Assembly (NCBI RefSeq): GCF_000012945.1
Contig: NC_007509.1
Span: 1,116,001-1,180,000, forward strand
DNA from: Burkholderia lata
GTDB taxonomy: Bacteria > Pseudomonadota > Gammaproteobacteria > Burkholderiales > Burkholderiaceae
Length of the DNA stretch: 64,000 nt
Reading direction: 5' to 3'
The position numbers and the translations under genes are program-made. Below the pieces are notes generated by a model. That model saw nothing but the letters and a program-made list of their open reading frames with translations, did no database searches and was not told where the DNA came from. Below are positions 25,741-33,765 of the stretch, piece after piece. Position 1 is the stretch's first letter, and every line of letters starts with the position of its first letter.

Positions 25741-26061
25741 CACGGACGTGACGGCGACACGCACGCGGGGAGATCGACGATGATGATTGCGTCACTCGGC
25801 TCCCCGCGCTCCGTCCGACATCGATGCCGGGCGCCGTAGAGGGTAGCGGCCCTGGCAAATATCGCGAGAGCGTCGAACGGACACATGCGTGGTCGCCCCC
25901 TTCCGTCGCCATCCTGTTCGTTCCAAGCGTCGTGCCGATATGCACGGTGCGCGCCTCGAATCCAGTCCTGCCTGGTCGGTCGGCATACCCTTCGGCCTGC
26001 CCGACAGCCTTGATGAAGCCAACGCCAGGCTTGCCTCGCGCGGCGACATCCGTTGCCGCGC
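25741..26061. other. Gap between convergent beta-helix and ankyrin genes
   Basis: I see no gene, terminator or known site in these 321 bases. Composition returns to GC-rich. Open frames on both strands continue from the neighbours without protein character. Confidence 0.4.
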
Positions 26062-26724
26062 CTACACGAACCCCTCCTCCACCAGCGTGCTCCCGTCCGC
26101 CGTGATCTCGTGCCGCTGGCCCGACCCGCCGGCCACGCGGCTCCAGCTTTCCGACACGAGCACGGCCGCGGCGCCGTCGTTGCGCAGCGCATAGCCGAAC
26201 CCGCCGTACATGCCCGGCACCGCGAACCACACGCGTTCGGCTTGCGCGTCGAGTTCGAGTAGCGGCTCGAGTTCGGGCAGGCGCAGCGCGTCGACGCGCA
26301 GGTGCGCGATGCGGCCGCGAATCATGTCGTGGAAGTGGTGCTGGATGTCACGCAGCGTCCCGTCGGGCACAAAACGCCGCGGCTGCGGCGTCAGCAGGTC
26401 GACCAGATGTCGATGCCCGCGCTGCTCGGCCAGATCGACCGGGCGCGCACCCTGTGCATCGCGCAACATGCGCCATGCACCGAGCTGCAACAGCTCGACG
26501 ACAACCTCTTCCGGTGCGCCGCCATATGCAGCCTGATGCAGCGGCGTATAGCGCGACGTGCCGCCCAGCCGGGTCGCATTGACGAGACTCGACTGTTTCG
26601 CAACGAGACCCAGCATCGTCGCCCAGTCGCCATCGCGCGCCGCATCGGCCAACGCGTGCCGGCTCGCGACCTGTGCGTCGTCGAGCACGTCGGCGCCCGT
26701 GATTCCATCCCATGTGATGCTCAA
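26062..26724 (-). CDS. Ankyrin-repeat protein
   Basis: A 220-residue cytoplasmic-looking protein with no signal peptide. The first 110 residues hold about three ankyrin repeats (ALADAARDGDWATMLGLV; RYTPLHQAAYGGAPEEVVVELL; GARPVDLAEQRGHRHLVDLL). The C-terminal half (LPELEPLLELDAQAERVWF, PGMYGGFGYALR) resembles a domain common in small bacterial ankyrin proteins but is otherwise unassigned. The start is TTG at 26724, supported by AGGAGAG 4 bases upstream. Function is unknown, probably protein binding. Confidence 0.75.
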   Translation of the reverse strand: MSITWDGITGADVLDDAQVASRHALADAARDGDWATMLGLVAKQSSLVNATRLGGTSRYTPLHQAAYGGAPEEVVVELLQLGAWRMLRDAQGARPVDLAEQRGHRHLVDLLTPQPRRFVPDGTLRDIQHHFHDMIRGRIAHLRVDALRLPELEPLLELDAQAERVWFAVPGMYGGFGYALRNDGAAAVLVSESWSRVAGGSGQRHEITADGSTLVEEGFV

Positions 26725-26767
26725 TCGGCTCTCCTGGTGTATCGGCCAGCGCTATCGTAGCGCGCGA

Positions 26768-27625
26768 TCACGCAATGCCTCTCCGCGCCGACGACGCATC
26801 GAGCACGTCATGATCCAGCAGCAGGTTCAGCAACTGGCGGCGTGATTCGATGCCGAGCTTCGCAAACGCGCGCCGCGCGTAGGTATCGATCGACGACGGC
26901 CGGATGCCGAGTTCGTGCGCGATGTCCTGCGTCTTCCTGCCGCGTATGAGCCGCGCACACACCTCCGATTCGCGCGACGTCAGCTTCCCGAACACGTCGT
27001 TCAGGCGCTGCGCAGCACCGCTTTCCTGCGCGCGTGGCGCATCCGCGTCCGCATCGGCAGGGCGATCGCCGACGATGCGCCGATGCGCGACCGCCAGCGG
27101 CAACACGATCAGCGCGACATGCCGGACGATGCTCAGCTCCTTCAGCGAAAACGCCGGCAGCCGTCGCGCGCGGCACACCGACAGCGCATAGGTCAGTTCG
27201 TCCACGCGATACGTGACCACGCACTCGTCGTGGATGTCCTCGGTGTCGTAAAACGCGCGGCGGATCTCGGGGTTCAGCCGCAGCGTCGAGAGCTGCAGCA
27301 GCTGCGTGTCGCGTTCGCCGCGGATGCAGTCGAATGTCGTGTCGATCCGTGCGAAATCGCGGTAGTAGCGCGTCATCGTGCGCTCGATCTGGTCCGGATA
27401 GGTGCCATAGCTGCCGATCCAGCCGACCCGGCGATCGTGCAGCGATTCGTCCTCGTAATCGAGATGAATGGAATCGCAATCGACGATGCGCGTCAGGCTC
27501 TCGAACACGACCGCGACGAAATCCGGCGAGCCGATCGCGGCGGCCACGGCCGACAGCGCGTCGGACATGAAGACGAGCTGGCCCAGCTGGATATCGATCG
27601 TCGTATCGGCGTCATGGTCGGTCAT
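26768..27625 (-). CDS. LuxR-type transcriptional regulator
   Basis: A 285-residue regulator. The C-terminal LuxR helix-turn-helix is clear at about residues 215-275 (LTSRESEVCARLIRGRKTQDIAHELGI, then SIDTYARRAFAKLGIESR). The N-terminal 190 residues have the look of a PAS/GAF-like sensory domain but show no autoinducer-binding signature of LuxR/LasR type. The start was set at the ATG MTDHDADT; a GTG nine bases upstream is also possible. The PotF-like gene 270 bases away runs in the other direction and is a possible target. Confidence 0.82.
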   Translation of the reverse strand: MTDHDADTTIDIQLGQLVFMSDALSAVAAAIGSPDFVAVVFESLTRIVDCDSIHLDYEDESLHDRRVGWIGSYGTYPDQIERTMTRYYRDFARIDTTFDCIRGERDTQLLQLSTLRLNPEIRRAFYDTEDIHDECVVTYRVDELTYALSVCRARRLPAFSLKELSIVRHVALIVLPLAVAHRRIVGDRPADADADAPRAQESGAAQRLNDVFGKLTSRESEVCARLIRGRKTQDIAHELGIRPSSIDTYARRAFAKLGIESRRQLLNLLLDHDVLDASSARRGIA

Positions 27626-27896
27626 ACGATGCACGGGAGAACGGGACGCTTACCGTTACCACGCCAAAAGTGCGCTGCCAATTCCCGCGCGCGGGTTTCC
27701 GGTGCGTGCCGCGGGTCCGCTGTACGGATTTCATGGACAGACACGCCAACAGCCGCCGCATACAGTCATCCCCGAGATTCGGCGAGGCCCGCCGGTGTGC
27801 ACACGCAGCACAGCGAACCGCCGCGAGCCTCATCGACCGACCCGCGGCGCGCGTGCGCGATGCCACGCGCCGCCCTCGTTTCGAAAGGGAGTGACC

Positions 27897-29015
27897 ATGA
27901 TCGTCCGCGCTTTCCGTCTCGCCTTCCCGGTTGCGATCGCAGCCGCCGCCTGTTTCGCGCCGTTGTCGGCAATACCCGCCCATGCTGCGGATGCCGAACT
28001 GAACGTCTACAACTGGTCCGAGTACATCGCGAAAACCACGATTCCCGACTTCCAGAAGCAGACGGGCGTACACGTCCGCTACGACGTCTACGACAGCGAC
28101 GACACGCTGCAATCGAAGCTGCTGGCCGGCAGTTCCGGCTACGACATCGTCGTGCCGACCTCGAACTACATGGCAAAGCAGATCCAGGCCGGCGTCTACC
28201 AGAAACTCGACAAGTCGAAGCTGCCGAATCTCGCGAACCTCGATCCCGCGCTGATGAAGAAGATCGCGGAATCCGATCCGGGCAACCAGTACGGCGTGCC
28301 GTGGGCCTACGGCACCGACGGGGTCGGCTACAACGTGCAGGCGGTCAGGAAGGCACTCGGCGATGGCGCGCCGCTCGACAGCTGGGCACTGGTGTTCGAT
28401 CCGGCCAACGTGGCGAAGCTGAAAGGCTGCGGCGTGTCGTTCCTCGATGCGCCGGACGACGTGTTCGCCGCCGCGCTCCAGTACATCGGCAAGGATCCGA
28501 ACAGCAAGAACCCGGCCGACTACCACGCGGCGTTCGACATGCTGAAGAAGGTGCGCCCGTACATCACGCAGTTCAATTCGTCGGGTTACAACAACGATCT
28601 CGCGAACAACGACGTATGCGTCGTGCTGGGCTGGTCGGGCGACGTCAGCGTCGCGCGCCGCGAAGCGATCGCGGCGAAACGCGGCTACGAGATTCGTTAT
28701 GCGAACCCGAAGGAAGGCGGCATCCTGTGGTTCGACGTGATGGCAATTCCGAAGGATGCGCCGCATCCGGAGGCCGCATTGCAATGGATCAACTACATCC
28801 AGGACCCGAAGGTCAACGCGGACATCACCAACGAGATCTACTATCCGAGCGCGAACAAGGCGGCCCATCAATACGTGACGCCGGCCGTCGCGCACGATCC
28901 GAACGTGTACCTGCCCGCCGACGTGCTCGACAGGATGACGCTCTCGAAGCCGCGTTCCGCGGACATCGCGCGGCTCGAGAACCGCCTGTGGCAACAACTG
29001 AAAACCGGCAATTGA
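27897..29015 (+). CDS. Polyamine-type ABC substrate-binding protein
   Basis: A 372-residue periplasmic protein of the PotD/PotF family, which binds spermidine or putrescine. It has a signal peptide of about 31 residues ending AHA-ADAEL. The family start ELNVYNWSEYIAKTTIPDFQKQTG is typical, followed by YDVYDSDDTLQSKL and GYDIVVPTSNYM. The length matches PotF. AAGGGA lies 8 bases before the ATG. No permease or ATPase genes are adjacent, so it would need to work with a transporter encoded elsewhere. The cupin gene follows 77 bases later. Confidence 0.9.
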   Translation: MIVRAFRLAFPVAIAAAACFAPLSAIPAHAADAELNVYNWSEYIAKTTIPDFQKQTGVHVRYDVYDSDDTLQSKLLAGSSGYDIVVPTSNYMAKQIQAGVYQKLDKSKLPNLANLDPALMKKIAESDPGNQYGVPWAYGTDGVGYNVQAVRKALGDGAPLDSWALVFDPANVAKLKGCGVSFLDAPDDVFAAALQYIGKDPNSKNPADYHAAFDMLKKVRPYITQFNSSGYNNDLANNDVCVVLGWSGDVSVARREAIAAKRGYEIRYANPKEGGILWFDVMAIPKDAPHPEAALQWINYIQDPKVNADITNEIYYPSANKAAHQYVTPAVAHDPNVYLPADVLDRMTLSKPRSADIARLENRLWQQLKTGN

Positions 29016-29092
29016 CCGGGCCCGCCGCCGGCATACAATCCTGCGGACGCGCCGGCGGCGCACTCCGCTCAACCCGAAGAAGGATGTTGTCC

Positions 29093-29464
29093 ATGATCGA
29101 CGTTTCATCCATTACCGACGCACTCGCCCCGCAAGGCGAGCCGACCACGTATCGCGTCGCGCCCGAGAAGCTGATTGCCGGCGACCCGCTGCAGACGCTC
29201 ACCCCCGGCTTCACGAGCCCGTGTGGCCGCTTCTCGACCGGCATCTGGGAAAGCACGCCCGGCCACTGGCACGTCGCGTATACCGAAGCCGAATACTGCG
29301 AGATCCTGGAAGGCACGTCGGTGATCACCGACGAGGAAGGCAACGCGAAAACCCTTCGCGCCGGCCATCGCTTCGTGATTCCGCCGGGCTTTCGCGGCAC
29401 CTGGGAAGTCGTCGAACGTACGCGGAAGATCTTCGTCGCCTACGACGAGCAGCCGCCCGAATAA
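29093..29464 (+). CDS. Cupin (DUF861, ethanolamine utilisation/EutQ-like) protein
   Basis: A 123-residue cupin_3-type protein. The barrel is visible in GIWESTPGHWHVAYTEAEYCEIL and the second motif in AGHRFVIPPGFRGTWEV. Members of this group often sit next to polyamine or amino-aldehyde catabolism genes. AAGAAGGA stands 8 bases before ATG 29093; an ATG nine bases upstream touches that site and is less likely. It follows the PotF-like gene and is probably co-transcribed. Confidence 0.8.
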   Translation: MIDVSSITDALAPQGEPTTYRVAPEKLIAGDPLQTLTPGFTSPCGRFSTGIWESTPGHWHVAYTEAEYCEILEGTSVITDEEGNAKTLRAGHRFVIPPGFRGTWEVVERTRKIFVAYDEQPPE

Positions 29465-29585
29465 GCGACGGCCGCGTGTCAAGTACGCCACATCGCGCCC
29501 CAATTTGCCACGCACATCCACGCCAATGACATGGAATTGACACACGCGGCCGGTAATTTCCGCACGTCTCGTCCCGTGTGTCGCC

Positions 29586-30473
29586 ATGCTTGCCCTGCTT
29601 CTCGCCGCCTTCTACGAAACCGCCCGCCAGGGAAGCGTGACCGCCGCCGCGAAGCGCCTCGACGTGAGTCAGCCGACGATCACGACGCGCATCCAGCAGC
29701 TCGAACGCCATTACGGCGTCGAGCTGTTCCATCGCCGCGGCAACCGTCTCGATCTCAGTGACGCGGGCGCGTCGCTGATGCCAATGATCGGACAGATGCT
29801 GCAGATGGAGAACGATATCGATTTCGCGCTACGCAACGAGCGCGAACTGCATACCGGCAACCTGCGCATCGGCACCACCGGCCCGTTCTACATCCTGCCC
29901 GCGATCGCCGCGTTCCGGCGCCAGTATCCGGCCGTGAAGATCAGCATCGAGATCGGCAACTCGCAGCAGGTGCTCGACGCGCTCGTCGATTTCCGCTGCG
30001 ATGTCGCCGTATCGTCGCAGCGTGACGACGATCCGCGTTTCGTGCGGCATACGATCGCGAACGATCCGCTCGTGCTGGTCGTGCACCGTTCGCATCGGCT
30101 CGCCGCGCGCGAGTCGGTCGCGCTCGCCGCGCTGGCCGGCGAGACGCTGCTGCTGCGCGAGGCCGGCTCGCGCACGCGCGCGCTGATGGAACACGTGCTG
30201 AAGCACGCGGGCATCGGGCTGCCCGCGAACGCGATCGAGCTCGGCAGTCGCGAAGCGATCCGCGAGGCCGTGCGGCACGACATGGGCTGCACGCTGATGC
30301 CGCGCGGCGAGGTCGGCGCGCATCCGGAACTGCGCGCGGTCGCGTTCGCCGACGATCTGCCGCCGATGCACGAATACCTGTACTACCTCGACGCGCGCGC
30401 CGACACGCGGCTGATTACCGCATTCATGGCCAACGTCGAACGCCACGACGAAAGCACGCGGGCCTGCGCGTGA
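29586..30473 (+). CDS. LysR-family regulator
   Basis: A 295-residue LysR-type regulator. The N-terminal helix-turn-helix reads AAFYETARQGSVTAAAKRL, then SQPTITTRIQQLERHYGVELF. A co-inducer domain of type 2 periplasmic fold follows (LRIGTTGPFYILPAIAAFRR). It lies 121 bases downstream of the cupin gene on the same strand. The sequence resembles LysR regulators found with phosphonate and amine uptake genes, but the target is not shown. Confidence 0.88.
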   Translation: MLALLLAAFYETARQGSVTAAAKRLDVSQPTITTRIQQLERHYGVELFHRRGNRLDLSDAGASLMPMIGQMLQMENDIDFALRNERELHTGNLRIGTTGPFYILPAIAAFRRQYPAVKISIEIGNSQQVLDALVDFRCDVAVSSQRDDDPRFVRHTIANDPLVLVVHRSHRLAARESVALAALAGETLLLREAGSRTRALMEHVLKHAGIGLPANAIELGSREAIREAVRHDMGCTLMPRGEVGAHPELRAVAFADDLPPMHEYLYYLDARADTRLITAFMANVERHDESTRACA

Positions 30474-30485
30474 CGGCGCGCAGGC
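30462..30485. terminator. Hairpin across convergent stop codons
   Basis: GCCTGCGC (30462-30469) pairs with GCGCAGGC (30478-30485) around an 8-base loop that includes the LysR stop. There is no T tract in either direction, so termination is only a guess from its place between convergent genes. Confidence 0.3.
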
Positions 30486-31172
30486 TCACACCGTTTCGAA
30501 CAGCTCCACGATCTGCCAGCCGCGTGCCGTCGCCAGCGCGCGCAGCCGCTCGTCCGGATTGGTTGCGACCGCATCGGTGACACGCTCGAGCAGCGGTATG
30601 TCGTTGTGCGAATCGCTGTAGAACCAGCTGCGTTCGAAGTCGGACCACGCGAGCCCGCGCGACGCGAGCCACGCGTCGGTGCGCACGATCTTCCCTTCCC
30701 GATAGCTCGGCACGCCGGACGGACGCCCCGTATAGCGCGAATCGGGCTGCCCGTCGACGGTTTCGAGCTCGCACGCGATCAGCGCGTCGATGCCGAACGC
30801 GCGCGCGATCGGCCGCGTGATGAACGCATTCGTCGCGGTGACGACGCAGCACAGGTCGCCCCGCGCACGATGATGACGCACGAGATCGAGCGCGGCCGGC
30901 GAGATCGCGGGCCGCACGACATCGGCCATGAAGCATGCGTGCCAGTGCGCGAGCCGTTCCCGCGAATAGCGGGCGAGCGGCGCGAGCATGTTGCACAGGT
31001 GCGCATGGATGTCGAGCGTGCCGGCCGCGTAGCCGGCCGTGAACGCGGCGTCGATGCGGGCGAATTCGGCCGCGTCGATCAGGCCATGCTCGACCATGAA
31101 ATGGCCCCAGGCCTGGTCGCTGTCGAACGGAATGAGGGTGAAGTCGAGATCGAAAAGCGCGAGTTGCGTCAT
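30486..31172 (-). CDS. HAD-IB family phosphatase
   Basis: A 228-residue hydrolase of the SerB-like HAD-IB subfamily. Motif I is DLDFTL (D8 nucleophile, D10 acid), motif II is VTATNAF, and motif III/IV is YSDSHNDIPLL. The helical cap between motifs I and II fits phosphoserine-phosphatase-like enzymes. The start at MTQLALFDLD is set by motif I; longer frames only add non-coding sequence. It is separated from the upstream PlcN gene by two hairpins. The substrate is unknown. Confidence 0.87.
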   Translation of the reverse strand: MTQLALFDLDFTLIPFDSDQAWGHFMVEHGLIDAAEFARIDAAFTAGYAAGTLDIHAHLCNMLAPLARYSRERLAHWHACFMADVVRPAISPAALDLVRHHRARGDLCCVVTATNAFITRPIARAFGIDALIACELETVDGQPDSRYTGRPSGVPSYREGKIVRTDAWLASRGLAWSDFERSWFYSDSHNDIPLLERVTDAVATNPDERLRALATARGWQIVELFETV

Positions 31173-31204
31173 CGAATGAAGCGTCGTGTGAACAGGAATG
31201 AATG

Positions 31205-31274
31205 AAAAACGCGCGGCCCCGTCGAATCGAGGCCGCGCACAAAACGCCGCCGGCGCGGGTCGGCGCGCCGGCGG
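31205..31274 (-). terminator. Tandem hairpins ending the PlcN operon
   Basis: Going along the minus strand, an 11-base-pair hairpin (31264-31274 with 31247-31257) is followed by TTTT. A second, 8-base-pair hairpin (31231-31238 with 31211-31218) is followed by TTTTT at 31205-31209. Both stems are perfect. They lie between the PlcN stop and the HAD gene. Confidence 0.75.
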
Positions 31275-31313
31275 CAACCGGTGATGCGACGCCGGCCGCG
31301 CGGCCGGCGCCGG

Positions 31314-33455
31314 TCAGCTGGACACGCCCATCGCCGGATCGCTGATGCTGTCCTTGCCGGTCTCGACACGGCCCGCGAAGCGGCGCATGAGACCGTTCTC
31401 GGCCGTCAGCGTGAAGTCGTACCAGCCGCTCGACGCGGCGAGCGTCCAGTACGGCTCGACCTGCATCCCGGCCGGCACCGAGTAGCTCCACGGGCCATCG
31501 GTGCGATACGCGTTCGACGTGACCGTGACCTGGCTCGCCGCGTTGCCGACGTTCATGATCGTCAGGTACACGGCGTCGTTCGCCGGGTCGTAGCACACGC
31601 GGATCTCCGGCACGGGCCCGCTCGCGGCCTTCGCGACGTTGCCCTGGAATTCGCGCAGGAAGCCGTTCGGCCCGAGCACCCACAGGTCGTAGTTGCCCGC
31701 ATCGTCGGCCACCGCGCGCCACGAATCCGACAGCTGCTTGCCCGCTTCGACCGTATAGCGGCGCGGCGCGCGATCGAGATGCAGCTTGTCGTACACATGG
31801 AACACCGCACCGGCCGTGCCGGTATTGCTGAACGTGAGCCACACCAGCCCGCCCGACACATCGGCGCTCGCGCTCGTGTGCAGCTCGTACGGCAGCGCAC
31901 GCGACGGGCGCGTCCCGGCCGGCTGCGCCGGCATCTGCTGCGTGCTGACCGACGGCACCGGCACCGCGCCCTGCAGGCTTTGCTGCACGTGCTGCGCATC
32001 GGCCGCGGCCTTGGTCGGCGCCGGGAACGACGTCGTCGGGTTGCCGTTCGGGTTCTTGAAGTTGAAGGCCGACGTCAGGTCGCCGCACACCGTGCGGCGC
32101 CACGGGCTGATGTTCGGCTCCTGCACGCCGAAGCGCTGCTCGATGAAGCGCAGCACCGACGTATGGTCGAACACCTCGGAGTTGACCCAGCCGCCCGTGC
32201 TCCACGGCGACACGACGAACATCGGCACGCGCGGGCCCGGCCCGTACGGGCGGCCGTCCGGCGCGAGCGGCGACGAATCGCCGGACGGGTTCGGCACGGT
32301 GAAGTACTCGTACTGCGTGGTCACGGTCGACTTGCCCGCATACGTGCCGTCCGCGTTGCGCGACGGCGCGTTCGGCGGCGGCATGTGATCGAAGAAGCAG
32401 TCGTTCTCGTCGTAGTTCACGATGAGCACGGTCTTGCTCCACACGTCCGGGTTCGCGGTCAGCGTGTCGAGCAGGCGCTGCAGGTAGTACGCGCCCTGCC
32501 CCGGCGTCGACGCGCCCGGGTGCTCGCAGTACGCGGTGGGCGACACGATCCAGCTCACCTGCGGCATCCGGTTCGCCGCGATGTCGTCGGCGAGCGACTG
32601 CAGGAAACCGCCGTCGGGCATCGTGTTGCCGATCCCCTTGTACAGCGGCGACAGCGCTTCCATCGCCGGCGTATAGGGCGCATTCGGCGAACCCGGCACC
32701 GTCTCGTTGACCTTGCGGAACGCCGCGAAGCCCGCGAGCGGGTTGTCGGTATAGTTGTCCGGCATGTTCTGGTAGACCTTCCAGCTCACGCCGGCCGCCT
32801 GCAGGCGCTCCGGGTAGGTCGTCCACGTCAGGCCCGTCTTCGACGAACCGAGGCCGTCCCAGCCGTCGTTGTTCACGACGGCCACGTTCGACGATGCCGT
32901 CGGGCCGTTCGTGCCGGTCCACAGGAAGATCCGGTTCGAGTTGGTGCCGCCGTGCAGCGAGCAGTGATACGCATCGCACAGCGTGAACGCGTTCGCCAGC
33001 GCGAAGTGGAACGGCAGGTCGGACTGCCGCAGGTAGCCCATCGACGCATCGCCCTTCGACGCGGGCCACGCGGTCATCCGGCCGTTGTCCCACGCCGAGT
33101 GCGAATCGGTCCACGAGTGCGCGCCGCCGACGAGCAGCGCATTGCCCTTCGTGCTGTCGAGGTAGAACGGCAGCACCGGTCGCTTGCCGTCGTTCTGCTG
33201 CCACACGGGCGTGCCGCCCGGCTGCGGGATCGTCAGGCGGTCGCCGAAACCGCGCACGCCGGGCATCGTGCCGAAGTAATGGTCGAACGAGCGGTTTTCC
33301 TGCATGAAGATCACGACGTGCTGCACGTCGTTGATCGTGCCGGTCTGGTTGTTGGCCGGAATCGCGAGTGCGCGCCGGATCGCCGGCGGGAACATCGAGA
33401 AGGCCGTGCCGGCGGCGGCGGCACGGAGAAACGAACGGCGGTCGATGGAAGTCAT
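31314..33455 (-). CDS. plcN: Phosphocholine-specific phospholipase C
   Basis: A 713-residue secreted non-hemolytic-type phospholipase C that releases phosphocholine from phosphatidylcholine. A twin-arginine signal (DRRSFLRAAAAGTAFSMF) shows export of the folded enzyme. The alkaline-phosphatase-superfamily catalytic domain contains VVIFMQENRSFDHYFG near residue 50, GGTNSNRIFLWTG near 170 and NYDENDCFFDHMPPP near 350. Two C-terminal beta domains (DUF756-like) follow. Length and architecture match PlcN/PlcH. It is the last gene of a three-gene unit with two lipoproteins and likely helps to gain phosphate or choline from host lipids. Confidence 0.93.
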   Translation of the reverse strand: MTSIDRRSFLRAAAAGTAFSMFPPAIRRALAIPANNQTGTINDVQHVVIFMQENRSFDHYFGTMPGVRGFGDRLTIPQPGGTPVWQQNDGKRPVLPFYLDSTKGNALLVGGAHSWTDSHSAWDNGRMTAWPASKGDASMGYLRQSDLPFHFALANAFTLCDAYHCSLHGGTNSNRIFLWTGTNGPTASSNVAVVNNDGWDGLGSSKTGLTWTTYPERLQAAGVSWKVYQNMPDNYTDNPLAGFAAFRKVNETVPGSPNAPYTPAMEALSPLYKGIGNTMPDGGFLQSLADDIAANRMPQVSWIVSPTAYCEHPGASTPGQGAYYLQRLLDTLTANPDVWSKTVLIVNYDENDCFFDHMPPPNAPSRNADGTYAGKSTVTTQYEYFTVPNPSGDSSPLAPDGRPYGPGPRVPMFVVSPWSTGGWVNSEVFDHTSVLRFIEQRFGVQEPNISPWRRTVCGDLTSAFNFKNPNGNPTTSFPAPTKAAADAQHVQQSLQGAVPVPSVSTQQMPAQPAGTRPSRALPYELHTSASADVSGGLVWLTFSNTGTAGAVFHVYDKLHLDRAPRRYTVEAGKQLSDSWRAVADDAGNYDLWVLGPNGFLREFQGNVAKAASGPVPEIRVCYDPANDAVYLTIMNVGNAASQVTVTSNAYRTDGPWSYSVPAGMQVEPYWTLAASSGWYDFTLTAENGLMRRFAGRVETGKDSISDPAMGVSS

Positions 33456-33492
33456 GGTCGAGAAGGTAGGTCGTCCCGGAAAGGCGCGCGCG

Positions 33493-33753
33493 TTACGGCG
33501 CGCAGCGCAGCTGCGAGTTCAGCGACGGCGATGGCAGCGCGGCCGTGCCCGAGGCGGGGCACGGGCCGGCGCCCGGCGCCACGACAATCGGTACCGGCGC
33601 GCTCGCGCCGCCCGCGCCTGCCGGCGCGGCGTTCGCCTTCGCAACACTGGCGGCCGTGCCGCCCGAATCGTCGCCACCACAGCCGGCGACCAGCGCGCTC
33701 AATACGCAGGCGGCGAGCGCGACGCGCACGCGGCGCAGGTTCGTCATGGTCAT
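33493..33753 (-). CDS. Small lipoprotein between phosphatase and PlcN genes
   Basis: An 86-residue protein with a lipoprotein signal (RVALAACVLSALVAGC, cysteine at residue 25), followed by a low-complexity Gly/Ala/Pro region and a short C-terminal tail with two cysteines. The start has GGAG upstream. It lies 37 bases before PlcN and 12 bases after the phosphatase gene, so the three are one operon. No family is recognised; it could be a surface anchor or chaperone for PlcN. Confidence 0.65.
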   Translation of the reverse strand: MTMTNLRRVRVALAACVLSALVAGCGGDDSGGTAASVAKANAAPAGAGGASAPVPIVVAPGAGPCPASGTAALPSPSLNSQLRCAP

Positions 33754-33765
33754 GTCGGCACTCCG

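Noticed and set aside
30424..33204. 926-codon open frame on the minus strand across HAD and PlcN genes
   Set aside because: It is a different frame of the same strand as plcN, arginine-rich and without motifs, whereas plcN shows signal, catalytic motifs and normal length.
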